From NCBI GenBank assembly GCA_021792135.1, contig JAJYVF010000023.1, positions 1-64,000 on the forward strand: a stretch of DNA of 64,000 nt. Reading direction: 5' to 3'. Of this stretch, positions 1-5,897 are shown one piece after another. Within the stretch, counting starts at the first letter, position 1. Each line of letters begins with the position of its first letter. This stretch comes from Acidobacteriota bacterium. GTDB taxonomy: Bacteria > Acidobacteriota > Terriglobia > Terriglobales > Acidobacteriaceae. The notes under the pieces were generated by a model. That model had not been told where the DNA came from. It saw only the letters and a program-made list of their open reading frames with translations, and did no database searches. Both the position numbers and the translations under genes were made by a program.

Positions 1-15
1 GGTGGTGGAAAAGAC

Positions 16-52
16 GCGGGCTGCGCCCGCTTGGAAAACGCCGTTGGCGTTT
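16..52. repeat. Pair of short perfect hairpins
   Basis: Two perfect inverted repeats lie close together: GCGGGC/GCCCGC with a 3-base loop (16-30) and AAACGCC/GGCGTTT with a 3-base loop (36-52). No gene can be supported around them. They may belong to the REP-rich tract that follows or end an upstream transcript outside the window. Confidence 0.5.
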
Positions 53-117
53 CCCACTTTCCCGCCGCCCCGACGGCGACTATGAATCTCGTATAGTCAA
101 TTGGACGAAGAACGGGG

Positions 118-231
118 TCAGATCAGGAGCTTAAGGCCAACCAGTTCACAGGATGGAACGGGGTCAGGAATCTCGCTCCAATCCGGACTGAGGAACCGGC
201 CCATCCCGGAGCTGTCGTATCTGGCCCTGCG
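118..231 (-). pseudogene. Rhs core remnant (fourth Rhs scrap)
   Basis: Read on the minus strand this encodes ARYDSSGMGRFLSPDWSE followed by a few unrelated residues and a stop. It matches the hyperconserved end of the Rhs repeat-associated core seen in the three larger modules of this window (GARYYxSxMGRFLSPD). The N-terminal side is cut off exactly where the REP-type repeats begin (from 235), and the normal continuation (LGDPQSLNLYAY...) is missing downstream. It is a degenerate scrap with no function expected. The simplest reading, which is inference, is that REP/transposase DNA landed in an older Rhs module. Confidence 0.65.
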
Positions 232-234
232 GAA

Positions 235-257
235 GATCGTGGTGGTGACGGTCACGA
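235..257. repeat. Dispersed 23-bp repeat, copy 1
   Basis: First of three similar 23-base units starting GATCRTGGTGRTGRCG and ending RTCACGA. In copies 2 and 3 the unit contains GTGAT/ATCAC with a 4-base loop. Here it sits just upstream of REP palindrome A. Confidence 0.55.
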
Positions 258-266
258 GGCTGCATA

Positions 267-347
267 CCCACCCTGTCGCCCCGTTCGGCTCGGCCGCTTC
301 CGCGACCTTCGCGCAGGGCAGGCTTCCGCAGGCGACAAGGGTGGGGC
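267..347. repeat. REP palindrome A (long loop)
   Basis: The left arm CCCACCCTGTCGCC (267-280) pairs with the right arm GGCGACAAGGGTGGGG (331-346) apart from one bulged base. About 50 bases separate the arms, much more than in the other copies, so something may have been inserted in the loop. Same family as the palindromes at 401, 1132 and 59785. It lies just beyond the 3' end of the transposase gene. Confidence 0.65.
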
Positions 348-348
348 A

Positions 349-380
349 CCCACCTATGCGGTGTGAGCGGAAAGGGTGGG
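349..380. repeat. GGGTGGG-bounded repeat, copy 1
   Basis: A 32-base unit beginning CCCACC and ending AAAGGGTGGG with GAGCGGA inside. Close copies occur at 1059-1090 and 1170-1197. It overlaps the last codons of the transposase gene. Confidence 0.55.
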
Positions 381-998
381 TCCTGAACCTGGCTGGGGTG
401 CCCCGCCCTTGTCGCCGGTTTTGGGCGACAGGGTGGGCTCGGGCTGGATCTTCGCGCTCAGCGGCATTCCCATGCGCTCCCGTTGCCGCGCCGTCCACGG
501 GGATTCGATTTCCACCGCGCCTTCTTCTCCGGTTGCGTGGTGGCGGAAGCTGCTCCACTCCCAGTCCTCGGGCCTGGTCACGAGCCCTCGCCTGACAGGA
601 TTGCGGTGCATGTACCTGAGTTTCTCGATCCGCTTCTTCCGGGTATCGACATTGAAGTCGTAGTAGCGCGTCTGCCAGAAACGCGCTGGCTTCTGCGTGG
701 TTCCGGTTGACGATCGCTGGAGGGTGGGCAGCAGCTTGCGGGCCGAGATTTGTTTCAACATCTGGAGGGCGACCGCCAGGCTGCTGCGTTCCGGCTCGCT
801 GACCAGCAGGTGAACGTGTTCCGGCATGACCACATAGCCGGTTACGAACAGACCATACCAGCGGCGCACCCGCTCGAGAGTTTGTTCGAAGACACGACGC
901 GCCTGCGGGGTTGCGAGCAACGGCTGGCGGCGATAACAACTGAAGGTGATGAAGTGGAGGTCGCCGGATTGCTGACAACGCCTGAGACCCCAGGGCAC
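354..998 (-). CDS. REP-associated tyrosine transposase (RAYT, Y1_Tnp fold)
   Basis: A 214-residue protein of the IS200/IS605-related REP-associated tyrosine transposases, single-strand DNA nucleases thought to mobilise REP palindromes. Visible family signs are HFITFSCYRRQPLL near the N-terminus, the HUH metal motif in MPEHVHLLV, and YYDFNV...RKKRIEKLRYMHRNPVRRGLV...WEWSSFRHH, which carries the conserved tyrosine and the helix typical of this family. The start is GTG at 998. The last 35 or so codons run through REP palindrome B and the neighbouring repeat, so the C-terminus is probably a late addition. REP palindromes flank the gene on both sides (267, 401, 1132), the usual RAYT arrangement. 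It probably acts on those palindromes; that is inference from family and context. Confidence 0.9.
   Translation of the reverse strand: MPWGLRRCQQSGDLHFITFSCYRRQPLLATPQARRVFEQTLERVRRWYGLFVTGYVVMPEHVHLLVSEPERSSLAVALQMLKQISARKLLPTLQRSSTGTTQKPARFWQTRYYDFNVDTRKKRIEKLRYMHRNPVRRGLVTRPEDWEWSSFRHHATGEEGAVEIESPWTARQRERMGMPLSAKIQPEPTLSPKTGDKGGAPQPGSGPTLSAHTA
401..437. repeat. REP palindrome B
   Basis: The arms CCCCGCCCTTGTCGCC (401-416) and GGGCGACAGGGTGGG (423-437) enclose a 6-base loop. Orientation is opposite to copies A, C and D. It lies inside the 3' end of the transposase coding sequence. Confidence 0.75.
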
Positions 999-1026
999 GG
1001 ATGCAGTGTAGTGCGCTCTCAGCGAG

Positions 1027-1049
1027 GATCATGGTGATGGCGATCACGA
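1027..1049. repeat. Dispersed 23-bp repeat, copy 2
   Basis: Nearly identical to the copy at 1103-1125 and similar to 235-257. It is followed by a CCCACCC-starting repeat (1059), so the two unit types travel together. Confidence 0.6.
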
Positions 1050-1058
1050 TGCTGCAGG

Positions 1059-1090
1059 CCCACCCATGTGGTGCGAGCGGAGAGGGTGGG
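1059..1090. repeat. GGGTGGG-bounded repeat, copy 2
   Basis: Starts CCCACCCATGTGGTG, contains GAGCGGA and ends AGGGTGGG. Matches 349-380 and, with a small deletion, 1170-1197. Confidence 0.6.
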
Positions 1091-1102
1091 CCACCCGCCG
1101 AG

Positions 1103-1125
1103 GATCATGGTGATGGCGATCACGA
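1103..1125. repeat. Dispersed 23-bp repeat, copy 3
   Basis: Same unit as 1027-1049. It is followed at 1132 by REP palindrome C, reproducing the order seen at 235-280. Confidence 0.6.
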
Positions 1126-1131
1126 GGCATG

Positions 1132-1167
1132 CCCACCCTGTCGCCAACACCAGCGACAAGGATGGGG
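1132..1167. repeat. REP palindrome C
   Basis: The arms CCCACCCTGTCGCC (1132-1145) and GCGACAAGGATGGGG (1153-1167) form a compact stem-loop between the transposase start and the next gene. Almost identical in sequence to copy D at 59785, 58 kb away. Confidence 0.8.
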
Positions 1168-1169
1168 CA

Positions 1170-1197
1170 CCCACCCATGTGGTGGGGAAAGGGTGGG
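1170..1197. repeat. GGGTGGG-bounded repeat, copy 3
   Basis: Starts CCCACCCATGTGGTG and ends GGAAAGGGTGGG. It is a few bases shorter inside than the other two copies. Confidence 0.55.
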
Positions 1198-1230
1198 CCA
1201 CCCGCCGGAGTTCGTCATAGTGCTATCCCG

Positions 1231-1818
1231 TCACGTCGTAGGCTCACTACGGCCTCGCGGATCGACGTGCCCCGATTCATGCAGCCGGGTATCCGCCGGT
1301 ACGCTCAGGCCTGTAGCAGGGGGAACATCCGAAAGAGGGGCATTAAACTGCATGGACTTCACGACGATAGAGCCATCGTCCAGCGAAGCACCCTTGCAAG
1401 TCGGGAAGTCATAATGGCACCTGAACAGGCCCTCGACTTTTACCGGAGCGTATCGGAGCTTTCTCGCAGTGAGGTTGTCGCCTGGATGTTCTCCCGGTGG
1501 CAGCTGTGCCATGGCATCTACTGTCGATTGCTCAGTCAAAAAGCCGTACTTCTTCAGATCGGGAGGGCTCAGAGACATCTGGATTCCCACCAATCCAGGA
1601 CAACCGAAAGTGAGATCACTTCTCTCGAAGCCAACCATGTATTTGCCCTCGACGATCACTATCTTTCCGTTGTACCGGCTTGGGTGTCTAAGCAGTTCGC
1701 AACCTGAGACAGTCTTGGCAGCCGGAGTCTGCGCAAAGGAAGTTGCTCCCGTTGCACAAAACGAAAGAAAGCAAGCCATCAGGCCGTAGCGCAATCTATT
1801 TGGGATCATTTTGCACAT
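1231..1818 (-). CDS. Small secreted protein paired with Rhs module 1
   Basis: A 195-residue protein with a clear Sec signal peptide (hydrophobic stretch about residues 10-28, ending in ATSFAQ), so it should act outside the cytoplasm. After it comes SGCELLRHPSRYNGKIVIVEGKY, then ...FGCPG..., then another Cys pair (FRCHYDFPTCKG). The frame CxL...Y/F.GK.V...G.Y...C is also visible in the broken gene at 2658-3189, so the two are likely paralogues. The start (ATG 1818, alternative 1809) lies inside the end of Rhs module 1, which implies translational coupling. Position directly after a toxin-tip gene suggests an immunity-type partner, but a periplasmic immunity protein would be unusual. The last 30 or so residues look unconserved. 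The family itself is not recognised. Confidence 0.65.
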   Translation of the reverse strand: MCKMIPNRLRYGLMACFLSFCATGATSFAQTPAAKTVSGCELLRHPSRYNGKIVIVEGKYMVGFERSDLTFGCPGLVGIQMSLSPPDLKKYGFLTEQSTVDAMAQLPPGEHPGDNLTARKLRYAPVKVEGLFRCHYDFPTCKGASLDDGSIVVKSMQFNAPLSDVPPATGLSVPADTRLHESGHVDPRGRSEPTT

Positions 1819-2641
1819 CCTGTTTGCAATCCTCGACGGCTATCCTGAACGCAGCTCCGGGATCGTACGGGGCACCTCCCAGATTGGGATCACCGCCGCG
1901 CTGCCACGTCGTGATGCCTCTTATCTGAAAGGCATCCCAATTGCTGGGCATTATCGGTGTGGGAGCAAGACCATTCAGAATCGTCTGGCTGGCTGACTCC
2001 GCCCTCATCTCGCTTCCGAAACGTGCAACACCTGATGGAGCACCGTCGACAACGTGCTGGCCTTCGTGTCCCACAAGCACGGTCGATCCCACATTGTTTC
2101 CAGCTGACTGCTCTGAGAAGTTGGAAGCAAGACTGACGCCGATTGTCCCCTTGTCTATAGCCGCAGTCTTCCCGCCGGGTGTATTGGCCGCGAGATTGAA
2201 TCCTATCGACACTGTTTTGCCGTTCGCTGTCTTGGTGTCGCCAGCTCCTCCATATGCAGACAGGATTTTGCCGATATGGTCGTACTCCTTGCTGCCATGT
2301 TTAAACGTGCTTTGTGCTGCTTTGAGATTGTCTAGTCTGCCCTGAAATGCCTTGTCATTGGCCGAATCGCATTTCGCGCTATCCGCACAGGTATAGTGCC
2401 CATCGGGATCAAAGCGTGTCAGTGGGTTATTCCGTACGTAGGCATACAGATTCAGAGACTGCGGATCGCCGAGCTTCGCATATGGTACTGGCTCGATTTT
2501 CGCTGCCCAATCTGGACTTAAGAACCGGCCCATCGTAGAGGCGTAGTATCTTGCCCCGAAGTAGTCATTGCCGGATTCCGAGTCATGTTCTTTGCCGGTG
2601 AACATATCTCGGGCCGCGTCATAGCAGTAGCGGCTCGTCAT
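1796..2641 (-). CDS. Orphan Rhs core plus zincin-like tip, module 1
   Basis: A short Rhs fragment of about 281 residues. It opens with the end of the repeat-associated core (FTGKEHDSESGNDYFGARYY, then STMGRFLSPDW and LNLYAYVRNNPLTRFDPDGHYTC), after which comes a variable tip. The tip contains VLVGHEGQHVVDG, a HExxH zinc-protease-like motif, followed about 20 residues later by SEMRAE, a candidate third metal ligand. All upstream Rhs repeats are missing, so it cannot form the Rhs cocoon by itself; orphan modules like this usually serve as reserve tips for recombination onto a full Rhs gene. I chose ATG 2641 because reading further upstream overlaps the C-terminus of the preceding gene in another frame. 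The toxin role is inferred. Confidence 0.7.
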   Translation of the reverse strand: MTSRYCYDAARDMFTGKEHDSESGNDYFGARYYASTMGRFLSPDWAAKIEPVPYAKLGDPQSLNLYAYVRNNPLTRFDPDGHYTCADSAKCDSANDKAFQGRLDNLKAAQSTFKHGSKEYDHIGKILSAYGGAGDTKTANGKTVSIGFNLAANTPGGKTAAIDKGTIGVSLASNFSEQSAGNNVGSTVLVGHEGQHVVDGAPSGVARFGSEMRAESASQTILNGLAPTPIMPSNWDAFQIRGITTWQRGGDPNLGGAPYDPGAAFRIAVEDCKQDVQNDPK

Positions 2642-2657
2642 AGCTATACCCACCTGC

Positions 2658-3189
2658 TCACTTTGGCCATGGAGCATCGGCAGGAACAGGATGCACGCTA
2701 ATAATTCTGAGAAGGACAACCCGCGAATTGAATTGGTTCTGGTGACCCCATTTTGAATTCGTTCCCCGCATCGCATCAGCAAGTCTCGGAGGCGTTCCGG
2801 GAGGTATCGCCACTGGCTTCGGTCCGTCGAACTCCAGCACGGCTACAATGCGCACCCGCCCATTCGCATCGAGCATGGTATCCATTTTTTTCATCAACCC
2901 AGGCGGAGTGTTTGTCTCGCAATGCTGCCGAATAGTCAACCCAGGAGGAATTTGCCGGAACTGGACATGAGGGGCTGTATAGGCTCATGATTTCCCCTCC
3001 TCTACGGTAGACGGCTTCAGTTTTGAAGACTTGATGATCAAATTTGGCAACTTGCGCCACCAATCGACAATACGGTACCTCCAGAACAGTATGGTCGCCG
3101 CGCTTCGTTTGTGCAGATCCGCACTTTGACGCTCCGAGTAGCAGCCCTATGCTGAATGTCACCGTTAAGAGGCAAACGCGCATGATCAT
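2658..3189 (-). pseudogene. Small secreted protein paired with Rhs module 2, frameshifted
   Basis: ATG 3189 overlaps the TGA of Rhs module 2 by ATGA. The first frame gives a signal peptide (MIMRVCLLTVTFSIGLLLG...), then VPYCRLVAQVAKFDHQVF and SPSCPVP, and reaches WVDEK. There it runs into seven consecutive A (T7 on the plus strand, 2885-2891) and goes out of frame. Removing one base restores MDTMLDANGRVRIVAVLEF, GPKPVAIPPGTPPRLADAMRG and GHQNQF up to a stop at 2658. The gene is therefore intact except for one extra base in a homopolymer. That could be a real lesion, a slippage-controlled switch or a sequencing error. It shares the Cys/GK-type pattern with 1231-1818. Confidence 0.65.
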
Positions 3190-4082
3190 TGATCGTCCTT
3201 CTTGAGGGTGATAATCGGCGGCCCCGGATTCTGCGGGCTGACACCGTAGCCATTCGCAGGGTCCGCCAAAAACTGGTTGATAGTGTTGCTCACCTGCTTT
3301 GAACTGTCGCCAGGATTGATGACAAATTGGCCATTTCCGTTCATTGACCACGACTGGCCTGGAAGCTGCCAAACAGTTGCTTGGTTGTGGTAGGCACCGC
3401 TCTCGGAGTCGTAGGAGGTCAAATTGAGAGTGCCGTTGAAACTCCCATTCGGTTTGAATGATGCTGCTAGCGCCTGGTCCTGCTCGGTGTGGGTTCCCTC
3501 ATGATCCACCAGGCCGTCGAGAACGGTTCCGCTGGCGGCTTTGGGTATCGACACTGTAATACCGTATGAGACCGACTTTCCGTTTGTGCTGATAGATATC
3601 GAAGTATTCCCATTCTTCGCGTCGGTGAATTGGACCCCGACATGATTGTCTTTCGTGGGATCCCCGTAAGCAGCAGCCGCAGCAGCAACACCCTTGTCTT
3701 TCGATTGCAGATCTCGCTGGCGCGCCGCTTCAAAGTTCTTATCTTGCTGCGTCTGGCACTTGTTGCCATCGTCCGCACATGTGTATTGCCCTGTCGGATC
3801 GGTGTAGCGAAGAGGATTGTTCAGGGTATAGGCATACCAGTTCCAGGTCTGCGGATTAGCAAGTTTGACTGCGCGTACGCCGGCCGGGTCGGGAGATAAG
3901 AACCGTCCCATGCTTGAACCGTAGTACCTGGCCCCGAAGTAGTCGTTGCCAGATTCTGCGTCCCGTTCTTTGCCGGTAGAAAGAGATGGCTCCGCAGACG
4001 CTGCGCTCAAACGACAAGCCGCGGGCAATGTCGTAGGCGTGTCCGATGTTCGAGTTGAGGCCAAAGCCTGCATCGTATCCAT
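3186..4082 (-). CDS. Orphan Rhs core plus zincin-like tip, module 2
   Basis: A 298-residue orphan Rhs module. After a non-Rhs N-terminus of about 40 residues comes the core STGKERDAESGNDYFGARYY ... MGRFLSPD ... NWYAYTLNNPLRYTDPTGQYTC, then a variable tip. The tip carries LVDHEGTHTEQD, again HExxH, followed by YDSESGAYHNQ. Together with GQYTCAD...KC this marks it as a relative of the module 1 tip, although most of the tip sequence differs. The stop overlaps the start of the small secreted gene at 3189 by ATGA. The start is uncertain (ATG 4082 or 4073). Likely a toxin-tip cassette; the protease activity is inferred only from the motif. Confidence 0.7.
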   Translation of the reverse strand: MDTMQALASTRTSDTPTTLPAACRLSAASAEPSLSTGKERDAESGNDYFGARYYGSSMGRFLSPDPAGVRAVKLANPQTWNWYAYTLNNPLRYTDPTGQYTCADDGNKCQTQQDKNFEAARQRDLQSKDKGVAAAAAAYGDPTKDNHVGVQFTDAKNGNTSISISTNGKSVSYGITVSIPKAASGTVLDGLVDHEGTHTEQDQALAASFKPNGSFNGTLNLTSYDSESGAYHNQATVWQLPGQSWSMNGNGQFVINPGDSSKQVSNTINQFLADPANGYGVSPQNPGPPIITLKKDDQ

Positions 4083-4181
4083 ATCACCGATTCCCAGAAA
4101 GTTAGAGATCGGGCCATCCGCCAGCTTGTCCTGCGCCAGGGAACGTTCCGACTGTCCCCCATTTTCAAGTTGGATCAGCGA

Positions 4182-4559
4182 CTATTTCGGTTTAGTAGCC
4201 GAGGGTTGTATGTGCTGATGTTCGAATGCATCCACGAACCGAGAAGCCGCCTCTTGCACCCCTTTCCACTCAGGATCGTCCAAAATGGCCTGGGAGTCGG
4301 GAAAACGTTGCAGCTTCTGTTCATACTTATCTAGTAGCGACGAGAAGTCGGTCCAAGCGCGCATTTGCGCGTCACTGAAGCTTGGCGAATAGGTCTTGAA
4401 AAACAGGTCAAACGCATAACCTTCCAAATCTAAGAAGACCTCGTCAGCCCACTCGGTTCCGCGGTTTTCTCTGAACCAATGTTCTTCTTGATACTCTCGA
4501 CTCGCAATCTTTTTTGCGGTCTGTATCAGAGCTTTCAGCCAGTCTTGGTATTCCATCAT
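4182..4559 (-). CDS. Candidate immunity protein for Rhs module 3
   Basis: A 125-residue acidic, helix-rich cytoplasmic protein with no signal peptide or membrane segment. It starts 17 bases after the stop of Rhs module 3, where the cognate immunity gene normally sits. Tryptophans and charged residues recur (HWFRENRGTEWADEVFLDLE, AWTDFSSLLDKYEQKL, LDDPEWKGV). I do not recognise the family. Unlike the partners of modules 1 and 2, this protein is cytoplasmic, which fits a nuclease-type rather than an envelope-acting tip. The role is inferred from position. Confidence 0.55.
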   Translation of the reverse strand: MMEYQDWLKALIQTAKKIASREYQEEHWFRENRGTEWADEVFLDLEGYAFDLFFKTYSPSFSDAQMRAWTDFSSLLDKYEQKLQRFPDSQAILDDPEWKGVQEAASRFVDAFEHQHIQPSATKPK

Positions 4560-4576
4560 GATAAGTGGTCCTCAGC

Positions 4577-5728
4577 CTAAGGTAAGGGTTCGAAAATATC
4601 AGGTGCTACCTGCGTTCCCAGCGGGATATGCCCGGCCAGGGGATCGGCAGGATCTACGGGATTACCGTCTGCGCCCAAGCGGACGCCATTCCTCTGGATT
4701 GTCATGTTGTCCACCTGCTGTCCGGGATTAGAATTGCCCGGCTGACCCTCCATGATTCGCACCCAATTGTGAGGATTATTGGGATCCTCGAATTTGATCC
4801 CACCACGTCTGCCCTTACCCGGTTCCTTTTCAACCCAGTTTTTTGGCACAAATGACGGTCGCCCGAAAGGGACCAAAGCAGCAGCGGATTTCGCGCCAAG
4901 AGTGAAAAAGTCCCGCGCTATTCCGGAAGCCATCTGCCCTACGCCGTACCTGAAATCCGCACCACTGCTTGCGCTCATGGTGCGTCCCAAGCCCACAACG
5001 AATCCTGCCAGCGGGATGTCTGCTGGCGGCGGCGTGGGGTCATTCGGCTGCCACTGGCCTGAGCCGCTGTTCCAGAAGAGGCAACCACTGCTTCCGCTGC
5101 AATCGCGCTCACCGTTGTAGTCGCCTCTCCAGCACTGCGAACCCGAGCCATCGCCGCAGTCCTGCCAGCTCGCGTGGCCGTCATAATCCCGCCGGCTCAG
5201 CGGATTATTGCTTGTGAATGCATATAGATTCAAAGACTGCGGACTGCTTGGAGTTCCATTGGGGATTGCTTCTGGAGTGTCTCCGTCATCCAAATCCTGA
5301 TAGTCCGGGCTCAAGAACCTTCCCATCGTAGACGCGTAGTACCTGGCGCCGAAGTAGTCGTTGCCTGATTCGGAGTCGCGTTCTTTGCCGGTGAAGTGGA
5401 GCGGCGTGGCATCGTCCGCCGTTGCCGGAGCATATTGATCGGGGAAGCTGTTCAGCAGGTCGCCGAAGGGCAGGCTTTGGATATCGGTTTCCGGCTGGCC
5501 CACGGCGCTGGTTTGCATGCGGCGCGTGCCCAGGGGGTCCGTCAACTGGAAATGCAGCGCTGGCTGCGAGTTGACAAGGTCGTAGGTGGCCAGCAGCTTT
5601 CCGGCTCCGTACACATTGGTGCGCTGCCATTGGTTGTTCCCATCGAGCTGGGTCAACTCTTCGCCACCCGGGCCCAACACATAGCTCTCGGTCAGTTGAA
5701 AGCCGCTGGCAACGGGATCGCAGCTCAT
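4577..5728 (-). CDS. 5'-truncated Rhs protein with C-terminal toxin tip, module 3
   Basis: A 383-residue fragment and the most complete Rhs module here. It begins in the last Rhs repeats (GGEELTQLDGNNQWQRTNVYG, HFQLTDPLGTRRMQT), passes through the core FTGKERDSESGNDYFGARYY / STMGRFLSPDYQD, and ends in a tip with RRGGIKFEDPNNPHNWVRIM ... NGVRLGADGNPVDP ... AGHIPLG. That KF-DP-NP...VRIM...AHIP pattern resembles polymorphic-toxin ends of other Rhs proteins, possibly RNase-type, but I cannot name the family securely. Rhs coding continues in frame upstream of ATG 5728 (YLYDADGNRV, YLYDAEGR) to an in-frame stop near 5873, so the gene lost its 5' part close to trpE. Confidence 0.7.
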   Translation of the reverse strand: MSCDPVASGFQLTESYVLGPGGEELTQLDGNNQWQRTNVYGAGKLLATYDLVNSQPALHFQLTDPLGTRRMQTSAVGQPETDIQSLPFGDLLNSFPDQYAPATADDATPLHFTGKERDSESGNDYFGARYYASTMGRFLSPDYQDLDDGDTPEAIPNGTPSSPQSLNLYAFTSNNPLSRRDYDGHASWQDCGDGSGSQCWRGDYNGERDCSGSSGCLFWNSGSGQWQPNDPTPPPADIPLAGFVVGLGRTMSASSGADFRYGVGQMASGIARDFFTLGAKSAAALVPFGRPSFVPKNWVEKEPGKGRRGGIKFEDPNNPHNWVRIMEGQPGNSNPGQQVDNMTIQRNGVRLGADGNPVDPADPLAGHIPLGTQVAPDIFEPLP

Positions 5729-5897
5729 CGTGGTAATCGTCCCTTTGGCGACCCGGTTTCCGTCGGCGTCATAAAGATACCCTGTCTTCGAGGTGTATCC
5801 GCCTACCGGCGTGCTCTCGACCGCGCAGATACGACCCTCGGCGTCATAAAGATAGGTGTTCCCGGCCTTTCAAAGCAAGACCTGCACGCCTGGAAAG

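Noticed and set aside
2776-2782. Upstream start for Rhs module 1 (ATG 2782)
   Set aside because: The extra 47 residues lie in the C-terminal coding part of the preceding small gene in another frame and show no Rhs similarity.
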